From Austropuccinia psidii (taxonomy: Eukaryota > Basidiomycota > Pucciniomycetes > Pucciniales > Sphaerophragmiaceae): 64,000 bases of DNA. A program made the translations under genes and the position numbers. The stretch covers positions 2,329,501 through 2,393,500 of the forward strand of contig JALGQZ010000013.1 of assembly GCA_023105745.1 (NCBI GenBank), in the 5' to 3' direction. The notes beneath the pieces are model-generated. The model was not told the origin of the DNA, did no database searches, and saw only the letters and a program-made list of their open reading frames with translations. Below, piece by piece: positions 1-10,924 of the stretch; position 1 is the stretch's first letter, and the number at the start of each line of letters is the position of its first letter.

Positions 1-535
1 CTTATTTCCTCCATAATGTTTGTTCTAGATGAGATATGAAGGAATTAAAGGCACATTCAGATAGTGCTTCTTGTGCTCCTTCCAAAAAGACCCCACTTCA
101 AGTATCTCACACTAAAATTGTAGAAGTTAGATGAGAGGTGAATATTTTGTTCACCCTTATTTGACCTTCTTTTGGCCATAACTTCTGTAATTTTGGTGTT
201 AGCTCAATTTGGCTAGTACCATTGGATAGCTGTGACTTGAAGCTTTAAGTTGAATATGCATTTGCTGGGGTTAAACCTCTATCTCTGGATTTCAGATGGG
301 AGGTGAAAATTAAGGTTTATGCTCAGCAGAAACTTTGAACAGGAATAACTTTGTTATTCTTTGTCCTATGATAATGGGACTTGTATATTTGGAAAGAGGT
401 GAGTTTCCTCTTTCTTTTGCTATGTTTTTATCTGATTTGTCTCAGCTCTATGTTTTAGTGGTATCTTTTCTTTAACATTGGTTTATGATATTTGGCTGTC
501 ATGCTTGTGCTCTGGCTTTGAGTCACAGGCTGACA
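1..535 (-). repeat. LTR fragment, D family, cut by the window edge
   Basis: This is the U3 end of an LTR of the same family as those of element D, in reverse orientation. Read on the minus strand it starts TGTCAGCCTGTGACTC at 535, as the D LTR does at 29716 and 39418. The block around 120-530 matches 34790-35190 closely on the same strand. The rest lies to the left of the window, so solo LTR and full element cannot be told apart. The sequence abutting it on the right is a minisatellite, not recognisable D internal sequence. Confidence 0.85.
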
Positions 536-550
536 GTAATTTGCCAGAGA

Positions 551-958
551 TCTGGAGTTGCAGTAAGTCCCCCACTTGACCTCTTGATTTTTAGTTCGCA
601 ACCCCACAAGAGGTTCAGAGTTGCAAGAATTCTGCCCCCTGAACGTCTGGCACTGCAGGAATTACTCCTAGCTGGGGTTGGGAGCTGAAGTGAATACCCC
701 CACTTTGAGCCTGCAGCTAAAGTTAGTACCCCACTTGGGGTCCGAAACTGAAGTGATTACCCTAACTTGTGGTCTGGAGCTTAAACTAGTACCCCTACCT
801 GAGGTCTGGCACTGCAGTACATATCTCCACTTGAAATCTGGAACTGCAGTAAGTACCCCTGATTAAGGTTCAAAGATTCAGAAAGTACCCCTGTTGGAGG
901 GCAGGAGCTGCAGTAAGTACCTCTGCTTGAGGTGTGGCACTGAAATGAAATATTTACT
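551..958. repeat. Degenerate 31-33 bp minisatellite, about 12 units
   Basis: Successive units of 31-33 bp follow the pattern CTGGAGCTGCAGTAAGTACC, then a short C-rich stretch and ACTTGAGGT. I can set out about twelve units, beginning near 551, 583, 616 and then roughly every 31-32 bases, ending near 958. Units differ at many positions, so the array is old. The open frames across it (485-688, 678-866) are products of the repeat and are not called as genes. It starts about 15 bases from the end of the LTR at 535. Confidence 0.8.
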
Positions 959-2230
959 GTACTCAGTGCCACTTCTTGAACAGTGATTTTCCCTGGTTAT
1001 TAATTACTCATGAGAAGGGAGTGAAACTCTCTTGAATTCTGCTTGAAGCCTGAATTCCTTTCTGGTGTGTGATGGCAGCATGACTCCAAGTCAATAGACT
1101 GCACTTGAATTCTGATTTTCCCTGCTGCCTCATTTTAATTATTTAAGGATCCTGCAGTTAGTATAAGATCTGGAAGCTAGTATTTGGTATTTTGATAATT
1201 AGAAGAAGTTGGAGTTGAAAGACTATTCAAATTTCAAATGTCTTTTTGGAAATGTTAACTCGTTATAGCAAGCTACTAGTTAGTTTTGGGTTATCTGTGC
1301 TCAATTTATTGCTGAATAATTACTCCTATTGGTACAGGATCCAAGGAAGATATCCCATCACAGAAAATAAATTAGCACAATTTTCCATGCAGCTCTCTGA
1401 TTGTGTCACAAGTAGTGAAATATTTATAAAAAAGTTTCAAAATTCTTTTAAATATAGCTTGAATACCTCCCAAATCTAACTATATCTATATCATTGACTG
1501 ATGATTTGTGAATTTGGAGATTTCTAAGTCATTCATTAATTAATCTTTCATATTTCCAATTCTTCACAAAAAAAATCAGAGGAAAAGCCAAGAGCTATTT
1601 TTAAACAGCTTTGCACTTCCTGAAATTGAATTTCATTTCTTAAGAAAACATCCCTTTGAGTAAAGCTTCCAAAGAAGAAAGTATTTGTTTAAGAGTCTTA
1701 ATAGAGCTTGGATCTTCACAAATTTATCTAAATATATGTTTTTTTGCAAAATTATTAAAAATTTATTCATAATTTATTTCAATCAAATTGCCTCAAGGGA
1801 TAATATATAAAGTCTGTTACATAATTGGAGTCATAATATTTAGGTATGGAGCACCTCAGTTTGTGAAATTCTCTGAACATTTAGTGTAATAAGATGATAG
1901 TTGATCTGGCTCAAATACAATTATCAAAAATTAATTTCTTGATATTTCTTCTAAATGATTTTATCTACATAAACCTACTTGGAATTGCACAATTTTGTGT
2001 TTCAAATTGGTATTTCTGATTGAATCCCTCTCAGATTATGCTATAATGAAATTTTCAAAGTTCTTTTTTCTCTAAAATTATTGCTATAGCTGAATGCTTT
2101 GGTGACTCCAAAATATATTTAGGATGTAAAGGTTCATTGAATACAAAGATAAAAATATTTGAATTTTTTCCCTGCTCATATTATTACGCTTCATGAAGCT
2201 TATAGATATAAACCTTGAGGTCTTCATTAT
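959..2230. other. AT-rich DNA with no recognisable gene
   Basis: Nothing here can be assigned. A 77-codon open frame at 1246-1479 (plus) has no ATG at its first codon and resembles no family I know. A minus-strand frame at 2084-2362 overlaps the LTR of element B and is chance. The segment is left flank of element B, whose LTR begins at 2231. Confidence 0.5.
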
Positions 2231-4146
2231 TGTAAGGGGTGGATTTGAAACTTTGATTAAAAGTAAGGTTTTTCTTTTCCTCAAAATGTTTTCAAGGTAA
2301 AATTTGGTAATAGTAGCAATTTCAAGAGTTTTAAAAGAACAACACACAAAAAACAAATTCAAATTTTATAGTATTAAAAAATAATATTTTCAAGATTTAT
2401 TGTTTTTCCAACAGTAATAATCTATCCAGAAATACCCAACAAGAGAGATTTGAAGCTAAAAAAGGAATTTCTTCTAGAGAAAATTCAATTGGAATCACTT
2501 AAGAAAAAACAGAAAACACGCTAAAAAGTGACCAAAGTGACATAGTTAAAAGTGATGAAGGATGCTTAGAGTCACTTCTGGGGTGGTTCAAGGGTAAGAA
2601 TTGATATGAATAGCTACAAAAATTGATTATAATAATTTTTCATCTGTCTGAAATGTTTAAAGTTGGTTGAAAGATGTATTTGGAATTTTTGATTTATGGG
2701 ATTAAGAGTTCTCAAACTAATTATAAGATAAAAAGGTTTTGACATGAAGAGAGAAGTGGGGCAAAGAAGACATTCCTATATAGCCACTATCTCTCCTATT
2801 ACAAAACTAGATTTTAATAAAATTAGTTGTGAGAAACACACTGACAACAGAAAATCCAATTATGGCATAATTGAACCCTGGCTTGGAGCATGAAAAGGAC
2901 TGGTTTTACCCATTGTTATAGTAATAATTGGTTTATACACTTCAAAGGATGTCAGAATGTATTTTAGAGACATTGAAGCAAGCTAAAACTATTTTTATTG
3001 AGTTTATTTCAACTTCAGGGAATTTTGCCCCCTTGGAAACAGTTAGAGCTTCCCTGGTTGGTATCAAAAACTCCGGATAAATTGGCTCACAGAACCTGTG
3101 ACTCAATTCTACATTCCAAGTGATTAAGTTATTCATTAGCTTTGACATCCCACACCTTTCAGCAAGGAATTCAGGGTAGCCTGGAACCCTGGGGGCAATA
3201 ATTTCTTTCCCCCAAAAATATTTAATATTTCCAATTCATTATTTCTCTAATTGCTCCTCATGTACTATATTCCAAGCTCACAAATGTAATTTTTCTGAAA
3301 AATTCCAGTAAAAAACCATAATTATTATTTCCACATATGTAAATTTAGATTCACCAATGTAATACACCTGCACATTTTGAGAAATTAATTGAAAATACTT
3401 CAGTTCCTCATAGCTTTCAAACTACACACAACACCTCAATTGTAACACAGAAATTGAAGGTTGACACTGTGGAACTCCTTTTAGTGTGGGATTGGATAAG
3501 GCAGTCCTTGAGGGGGAAATCACAGGTAAACAGTTTTGAATTGCTGAAATAATCCTGTAACCAAGGGTGCTAATGGTGTTTTAGCTGCCCCTCTGAATAT
3601 ACTAAACAATCTCCCTACAGAGCTCACAAATCAATATTTAAGATTGTGGCTTTACAACTAGAGAAGACTTTTCAGCAGTCTCTATCAGACCTATTCAATA
3701 ATCAGACTAATGATAAAATAATAATACTAATTTAGATAAAATAACTTCAAAAGATAAATTTGTAGGTGATTTTAGGATAATAAAGTAATAATTGAGTAAA
3801 ATAAATAAGAGATATAATAGTACTGAGTGGTGATTTTAAGTTTTTTTCTTTGTTGAAGGTATTTTTTTTTTAATGGATAATAGCTCAATATGAGAAAATT
3901 TAGTAATAGTGATAATATAATAATATTGTTTGATATTTTTAAATAAGTGTAATTGATAAATAATTTTGATAATATGTTAAATATATATTTTGTGATAATA
4001 ATAATAGTGATATGGATTTTCTTCTAGTGAGAAGAGTATAATATGAATATTTTGTTGAGTATTAGTATTTCACTAATAGATGAATTTATAATATAGGCAG
4101 ACCTACTGTTAACTACAGCTATATATAAATCACTTTTAATGTAATG

Positions 4147-4174
4147 TAATAATAATAATAATAATAATAATAAT
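4147..4174. repeat. (TAA)n microsatellite
   Basis: About nine uninterrupted TAA triplets lie within the inserted element at 3468-5368. The surrounding sequence from 3720 to 4180 is also rich in AATA and AATAAT. Confidence 0.85.
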
Positions 4175-4339
4175 TTCTAGATTAACCTACTAGTAAGGGA
4201 TGAATAATTATTCTCCTTCTTGGTATATAATTATTTGCATTCATGGGGAGAAGAGGAGAAAATGTGAGAGAGAGACCACCTTTTATGTTGTGAGAAGTAC
4301 CCATGGGCTCTCCATGTAAAGTTGTATTCTTTCCCTTGA

Positions 4340-4630
4340 GATAATTTCGCTGGTGTAGATTTTTTGTAACAAAAGTCAGATGACCTATCTGCTACACTGT
4401 ATTAGTAATCTTGCACAGCCTTGAGAGATTAATGCTAGTGTGTAAAATTGAGAATGGTGTCATATGACTGAGATATTTTTTCCATTTGTTTGGTCAAAAC
4501 GAAGGTTGAGATGTTTTTCTTGGTGGGGATTTTGATAAAAATATCAGGTGACTTCTCTTTTGCACTGCTTTAGTCAGCTTGCATAGCCTTGAGGAATTAA
4601 TGCTGGTGAGTTAAGGATGAAGGTGGTGTA
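4340..4630. repeat. Imperfect tandem duplication, period about 168 bp
   Basis: A block ending TTGCACAGCCTTGAGAG (4411-4427) is repeated as TTGCATAGCCTTGAGG from 4579, with matching sequence before it (GCTGGTGTAGATTTT against CTTGGTGGGGATTTT) and after it (ATTAATGCTAGTG against ATTAATGCTGGTG). It lies inside the 1.9-kb insert, so it is an internal feature of that repeat family. Confidence 0.7.
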
Positions 4631-5802
4631 ATGTGAATAAGCCCCTGTATAATTTGTTTGTAAGATTTATTTAGTTCCAGGTGATTATGCTGTGTAATGT
4701 GGGGATAGCTTCTTGAGTTTTAATTCTTGATTACTGTAATTGCTGTGTGGTTTACAGTTTAGTGTATTCCCCTTGCATGAAGCTGGTTGAAATTGAATTG
4801 AGTTGTATTTGATGATCCTGAGGCTGTGTACTGTACAGATCTTATGCATGTGGACTGCATAAGTCTTATTTGGGCTCCTGTATTGTTGTGTAATTTTTTA
4901 AGTTTTTAGTTGATTTTCATGTATTGAGTTGAATTGGATACTGTCATATGATCCTTGTGTCACATGCACTGTATTTGGTTACTGTAACTGTTGGTAATAT
5001 AATCTTCTTGGTGGCTTTAGGGTGGATATAATACTACAATGTTACTTTGTCCATGTAATTTTGAGTTTTCTGTATGTATTAAGCCTATTGTTGATCATGT
5101 AAGCCTTATATGTAAGTTCTATTGTGTAACTCCATAAGATTGGACTCCTCTATTATTCATTTAATTATAGAAGTGTATTGAATATTTCAATTGTGAATGC
5201 TAAAATCTTCCATTCCTCCCTACTATTGATGTTGTTCCTGAGTGTGTGTGATTTTCAATCATGTCCTTTGAGTGGTGATTTCCTGAATTAGCCATTTTGA
5301 TCTTGATTTTCCAACTTTTAATTTCCAAAAAATTTCATGAAACTGGTAAAAAGGTATGGAATACCACAACACCACATGCGGTGTGAACTCATTTGAAGCT
5401 GTTAGGTTTCTCAGATTTCCATACATAAGATACTACAAGCTTAATTTGAAATTATTTAGCATTGATTCACAGAATTTTCATTCAGAGGTGATGAGCCCAC
5501 ATTATTTTTTATGAGGAGCCAATAGTGGAATAATTTCAATATATTTATTTATTGAAAAAAATCCATAATAATTCTTGTCAACCTTTTCCAAAAATTGTTT
5601 CATTATTAGTTCATTATTTCAAGTCAAAATATATTTTTGCATTTGTAAAATTTAATGTAAGTTCATTGTCAAATTTTAAATATAAATCTTCTTTTTATTT
5701 ATAATTTTTTTTACATTTGTTGATAAAATTTGTATTTTTAATTATAGCTCAATTGATTTTCTGTGTTTTTTTGGTTATATGGAAATACTCTTAAGACTCC
5801 CA

Positions 5803-7944
5803 TTCCCTCCCCCCAAAAGAAGAATAGTACTTTGAAACATTTCTATTTGTAGTGTTTCTGGTCCTTCTGAGAAGTTTGGTAGCTTCAAGTATTTCCTTTT
5901 CTGTTAACCAATCATATTCACAAGTTTGATCACTGTATCTTACAAGATATCCCCTCACTTTCATATTCCTTAGCTTTCTTTCTTTAGGAGCTTTGGTGAT
6001 TTTCTGAGTACTAGATGTTTCAACATGAGGTATATTTTGGGGAACTTTATTCCTTAAGGAAAATCTCTCAGCATCACCAGCTTTGTAAGGTTTCATAAAT
6101 TTTCCTGTAGATTCAGGACTCTTATGAGTAAGCTCTTTGAATAATTCTAATTCAACAGCATTTTCTCCGTGAATGTTGTTGATGAAAAAAGTTCTTGCAA
6201 ATGATTTGTTAGTATTTTTCATCATTTGATGTTATTAAGGTTATTAGTGGATACAAGTACCAGGTCTCCTACCTTGAAGTCTGGGGTAGCATGTGACTTA
6301 TCCCATTTGTTCTTCGCATATGTGGATGAGTTATCCATGCATCTTACTGCATGTGTTCTAGCTTTGTCTAACATTTCCTTCAATCTAGCAGTTGTGGAAT
6401 GTATATTGACCAAATCTTTCCTGAAATATTCATGGGTTAGTCTGTGATATTATCCTTTTTCTGGAATAGCAGGACTCTGATTGGTACTGTAATGGATAGA
6501 TGTTTTATATGCTATTTCCACTGCAGGTAGAAGAATACACCAATCATGGGTGAATCCATAACAATATTTGAGCTCTTATCCATATGCAAAAAATCTTCTG
6601 AACATTTCTCAAAAGTTCTGGATCATTCTTTCAGCTAAGCCATCAGTTTGTGAATGGTAAGCAGTAGAGAAGGATAATGTAGTCTCATATAATTGGTGTA
6701 GATTTTTACATATGCTTAGGTAAGCTTAGGATCTTTTTTAGTAATAATATTCAAAAAAAAACCATTCAATGATAATAATTTCTTCCTTATTAAAAGAGCT
6801 ATATCAATGGCTATATCATCTTTGTGACCTGATAAAAATATTGGAGTCTTGCTAAATATTTTGACAGTAACTAGGCAGGCCTTATGGCTTCTATCACCCC
6901 CTGGTTGTAGACTAGTTACCAAATCCATATGGACAATCTCCCAAGGTCTACTGGGATCTGGGACTTTTACCATATTGCCAAGTCTTTTCCCAACATATTT
7001 ATCAGCCGTTTGAAATCTGGAAGAGGCTTTGAAGTATTCTTCAATATCCCTTTGTCACATTGGCCACCATATGCAGGTCTTAATATTATCTCTTTTACTA
7101 TCTTCATAAAGCTTTCCTTAGAAGGCGCTTTCATGGCATTCTTTAACTAAAAGATTCATTAAGATCCTATACACAACCTTCATAATATAGGTGTGCTTTG
7201 TTCTATGTTAGATTATGCCATCAAGTAAGTGACATCTTCCATCATCATATGAATTTTTCCACATGTTATACAAGGAACTTATCAAATAGCTATCTTGAAA
7301 ATCTTTAGCAAGAAATTGGAATATTATTCTTCCATTCTTTCCTGATCATAGCTGCTTCTCACTTATTCAAACAAGGTATTGTTTAGGTATTTAATACAAA
7401 TCCTTTCTATTTGGAACTGTGGGGAATCTTCTTCTGTAACATAAGGAGGATTCTAAATATCATTTGGTAATGGCCATCTGCTCAATCTGTCTCCATTTTT
7501 ATAAATATTTCTACCTGCATGTACAATGATTATACTTCCTCTATGTTCTTGTAAGGCTATTTTCCATGTAAGAATATGTATTTTGGGTTTCTTCATATTG
7601 AGAAGTGTCTTCACAGAAGTACAATCTTCTATTACTTCAAAAACACATCCTTCAAGAAAATAATTCAGTTTTATGGCCCAGACAAGAAATAGACATTCCA
7701 TCTGAATTGCTCCTTATCTGGCTCCCACTGGTTTTTTTCCCTAGATATAAAGCCTATGGGGCCTTCCACAAGTTTTTCATTGATAATTTTGACTTTATGA
7801 AGTGAATCTCCTAGTCCATCTCCTGATTCATCAATATAAGCCTTGAAGGGTAGTTTAAGATCTGGCATTATTACACGTAGAGCAGTAGTTAAGGCCTGTC
7901 CCAGGGATACAAAGGCTTTGACTCTATCAACATATATTGTAAAT
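5803..7944 (-). pseudogene. Element B pol remnant: RNase H, integrase, chromodomain-like tail
   Basis: Fragments on the minus strand follow the order of element A. RNase H begins MPDLKLPFKAYIDESGDGLG (start near 7868) and continues [18 protein letters not shown] (near 7701). The integrase core fragment contains [18 protein letters not shown] (near 6940). Further on are a [10 protein letters not shown] segment (near 6260) and a tail ending YDWLTEKEILEATKLLRR (near 5880). Stops and frame changes separate the pieces. The right edge at 7944 is the 5-bp duplication (TAAAT) left by insertion of element A. Confidence 0.85.
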
Positions 7945-9784
7945 TGTGAGCCTTAGAGGTAATTTCATATACCCAAAAGACCACAAATATAAAAAATAAC
8001 ATATTAATATAAATAAAATAAATTTATTTATATTATTAAAATCAAAATCAAAATATAAATATAAAATTATATTAAAAATAAAAAAATTAATTATAATTTA
8101 AAAATAAAAAATACATTAAATTTTGTAAATATAAAATTACATTTATACTTGAAAAAATTAAGTAAAAATGAAACTTTAACAAAATTGTGAAAAAATAAAT
8201 AAATTTGGAAAAAAGTTAAATAAAATTTATTATAACTTTTTATCCAATAAATAAACATATAAAATTTATTTCACCATTGGATTCCTCATAAAAAATCAGG
8301 TGGGGTCACCTCTGAGTGAAATTCTTGTAACTCAACTCTAAATAAGCTTAAATTAAGTTTTTAGTATTTTCAATACAAAAGTTGAAAATCCTCAAAACCT
8401 TAATTTAATTCACACCACATGTGGTGTTAACCATCAATTTTTGTGTTAAAATTGAGGTGTTGTGTTTAGTTTAGAAGTTATGAGGAATTGAAGTATTTTC
8501 AATTGAATTCAATTGAAATGTCAAAATGTGCGCGTGTATTACATAAGTGAACTTTGATTTACATATGAGGTGTCAATTATTACTGTATTGAACTGTACAA
8601 TGGAATTGAATTACATATGTAAATTATAAGTATAATACATGATGAGGAATTAAAGGAAAAATAAATTGGAAAGATTAAATTTGGGGGGGAAAAGGAACTC
8701 CAGCTCTGAGGGGGAGCTAGACCCCCAAAATCCTTGCTGACAGGCGTGGGATGTCAAAATTCACGCAAAAGTTCATCACTTTTGGCCTGGAATTGAGTTA
8801 CAAGGTCTGTGGACTCAATTGATGATGAGGTTTTGATACCAACTGGGGTAGTTTTAGCTGTTGCCAAGAGGGTAAAACTACCCTTAAGATAAAACAATCA
8901 TAATAAAAACAGTTTTAACTGGTTTCTACGCCTCTGACACACATTCTGACGTGTTTTGAAGGCTCTAGGCCTGGTATTGCTATAGTAATGGCTGATTTAA
9001 GGGTCTAAAATGGCTAAAAATGGCTAAAAATGGCTTAAACCAGCCCTTTTTTGGTCTAAACCAGGGTTCAATGATGCCATAATTGGCTTTTCTGTTTTCA
9101 GACTGTTTTTCACGACTGACAAGAGTAAATTTTACTTTTGGAGTAAGAGAATTGATGGCTATAAAAGAATGTCTTCTTTGCCCCACTTTTCTCTTCATGT
9201 TAGAATCTTTTCCTTTTATTAATTAGTTTAAAACTGTTAAACCAATCAATAAAAGATTCCAACCACCACTTTTAAATCATTTTAATCCTTTTAACCACGT
9301 GAAAAAATCATTATAATCATTGTTTGTAACTCTTATAATCATTTTTACCCCTGAACCACCCCAAAAGTGAATTAAAGCATCTTTCATCACTGTAAACTTT
9401 GTCACTCTGTTTCCAAATTCACTCTGGTCACTTTTGGGCGTGTTTTCTCTTTAATATTCTTTTTAAAGACTTTGTTCTTTAATTAATTTCTTGCAGTTCT
9501 TTGCTCAATTAATTCCAATTGAAATTGCTCTTGAAGAAATTTCTTTTGTAGCCTTAAAATATCTCTTGTCGAGTATTTTTTGGATAAATTTTTATTGTTG
9601 GTAAAACAATAAATTTTTATAATATTATTGTTTTATACTAATAAAGTTATAAACAATAAAATTGGCGTGTTTTCTCTTAAAAATAATATTTCATACCATT
9701 TTTAATTGATTTTTACCTTATACAAATTTTGAGGACAGGAAAAGTACTTGATTTTTAATCAAAGTTTCATATCCACACCTTACA
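7945..9784 (+). repeat. 5' LTR of element A
   Basis: It runs TGTGAGCCTTAGAGG to CACACCTTACA and is 1840 bp long. The first 500 bp are extremely AT-rich. The middle part carries AAATTGAGGTGTTGTGT, also found in the LTRs of B and F (with changes) and in the solo LTR at 18685-20823. A TATA box lies at 9160-9167, so U3 is about 1240 bp and R plus U5 about 600 bp. Confidence 0.95.
9160..9167 (+). promoter_or_regulatory. LTR promoter TATA box, element A
   Basis: TATAAAAG lies in a locally GC-richer segment of the LTR, followed by pyrimidine-rich sequence (CTTCTTTGCCCC) typical of a transcript start about 30 bases on. The same box is at 17423-17430 in the 3' LTR, where it would drive flanking DNA. 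Confidence 0.6.
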
Positions 9785-9806
9785 TTTGGGGGCCCAGCCG
9801 TGATAT
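9785..9806 (+). other. Putative primer-binding site of element A
   Basis: Directly after the LTR comes TTTGGGGGCCCAGCCGTG, a GC block in AT-rich surroundings. The TGG three bases in would pair with the CCA end of a tRNA. Equivalent blocks follow the 5' LTRs of D (31129), E (48762), F (43015) and B (complement of 24376-24395). I cannot name the tRNA. Confidence 0.65.
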
Positions 9807-10012
9807 TTTACCTGTGAAATATTTTTTTTTACTCTTTTTAAATCCTTTTTCTTATATTGAAAAATTTAAAAAACATATAAAAAATACTTATAATTCAAAA
9901 AATCCATAAAAAATAACTTTTTTTTCATATTATAAGTGAGGCTTATATTGTTATTTCTTTTTTGAAATATCCTTTTTTTCACTTAATTAATTGGCTTTTT
10001 CATTAATTTTAG

Positions 10013-10924
10013 TGTCTGACAACGTGGTAAGACAAGAAAACATTGAAACAGCCTCAACAGTAACCAGCATTATCCCTGCCAGTACTGTTAATTCTGATCA
10101 TAATAGTACTGTTATTGTGACTCAAAATAACCAACCTGAACCAATATCTTCTGAATTAATTAACTTGGACATAAGTAATACCCTTCAGAAAGCTAAAGAT
10201 TTGGCCAATAGTAAGTTTTTTGACGTAAAAATACTATTTTAAGCCTTTTTAACCATAATTATGCCTTCAACCAGGTCAGGAGCCAGCTACAACCCCTCAA
10301 GCAGCTCCCAAAAAGGTAATAGACGTGATTATGGCAGAGGCCAACCAGGTACAGAAGGAAAAGGGTCAGTTGATGACTTCCAAACAACTAAAAAGGGTCA
10401 TTCTGAAGCTGATAATACCATTTTACCTTCAAAAAGAGCTGACACCGCCACAACAAGCCTCTGTGGACATATACAAAGCCAGCCACAGTGCATACAACAA
10501 TGCACTTCAATTCAAAGAGTACCAGATCCTTGCAGACCTGTGGAAGAATTGCATGAATTCTTACCTGACAGTAAGAAAATTCTTGGGCCATCCCAACACT
10601 TGCAAATTGCTCAATGGATGGCATCCATTGATGGAGAAGAAAAACATGATGCTTTTGACACTAGAATGGAGGAAAAACAACCCTCCACCACCCAAACCAG
10701 TGCCAAAAACAGCCCCAGTGGCCAGCAGCAGCAATTCCAACGTGAAAAAGCAGCCACAAACTCCAAACAAGGGCAAAGGGAAGGCACCAGCCCCAAAACC
10801 TTACAGCCAGGGCTACAGAATCCCAAAGATTCAGCAGGATGCCATGGAAAATGTATTTCAGATGGCCAGAACCATGATGGAATTACAGAAGAAGGAGGAA
10901 GCCAGATTAAGGTTCCAGAAATGA
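10013..10924 (+). CDS. ORF1: spliced 5' protein of element A, function unknown
   Basis: Two exons (10013-10210 and 10275-10924) join in frame across a GTAAGT...CCAG intron into about 281 codons. Exon 1 follows a strong acceptor (ATTTTAG). Exon 2 lies in the +1 frame relative to Gag-Pol. The product has a Ser/Thr-rich start, a middle with [16 protein letters not shown], a Lys/Pro-rich stretch, and a helical tail [20 protein letters not shown] to RFQK. The tail is recognisable in ORF1 of E ([20 protein letters not shown]), B and D. It stops at TGA overlapping the ATG at 10921. No ATG lies in exon 1, so translation starts in an unseen upstream exon, at an ATG made by splicing, or at the ATG at 10331. 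Nucleic-acid binding is only a guess from the basic region. Confidence 0.6.
10211..10274 (+). other. Predicted 64-nt intron in ORF1 of element A, containing the Gag-Pol ATG
   Basis: Donor GTAAGT at 10211, a TTTTTAACC branch-like site, and acceptor AACCAG ending at 10274. Copies of the same phase are in F (43443-43507, GTAAGT...CTAG), E (49414-49492, GTGAGC...CCAG) and D (32052-32119, GTAAAT...CTCAG). In each the first base of the split codon is upstream. The ATG of the long Gag-Pol frame (10261) is 14 nt before the exon, so splicing would remove it. Confidence 0.6.

Larger units (their letters stand above)
3468..5368. mobile_element. Probable 1.9-kb solo LTR inserted in the 3' LTR of B
   Basis: The B LTR is interrupted exactly between its ACAC at 3464-3467 and an ACAC at 5369-5372, the apparent target duplication. 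The insert starts TGTGGAACTCC and ends GGAATACCACA, giving TG...CA ends and an imperfect 11-bp terminal inverted repeat (9 of 11 pairs). No coding potential is visible. TG/CA ends and size suit a solo LTR. The long inverted termini and 4-bp duplication would also fit a non-autonomous DNA element, so the class is open. Confidence 0.6.
2231..5802 (-). repeat. 3' LTR of element B, split by an insertion
   Basis: Read on the minus strand it starts TGGGAGTCTTAAGAG at 5802, just after a purine tract (complement of 5803-5818), and ends CCTTACA at 2231. It is colinear with the LTR of element A, including the region with the AAATTGAGGTGTTGTGT motif and the downstream part near 2740-3170. Removing the insertion at 3468-5368 leaves about 1.67 kb, against 1.43 kb for the 5' LTR and 1.84 kb in element A. 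Confidence 0.8.

Noticed and set aside
551..958. CRISPR-like spacing of repeats
   Set aside because: Units are contiguous and degenerate without unique spacers, and the host is a eukaryote.
1246..1479. 77-codon frame in the left flank
   Set aside because: No ATG at the first codon, no recognisable motif, chance length in AT-rich DNA.
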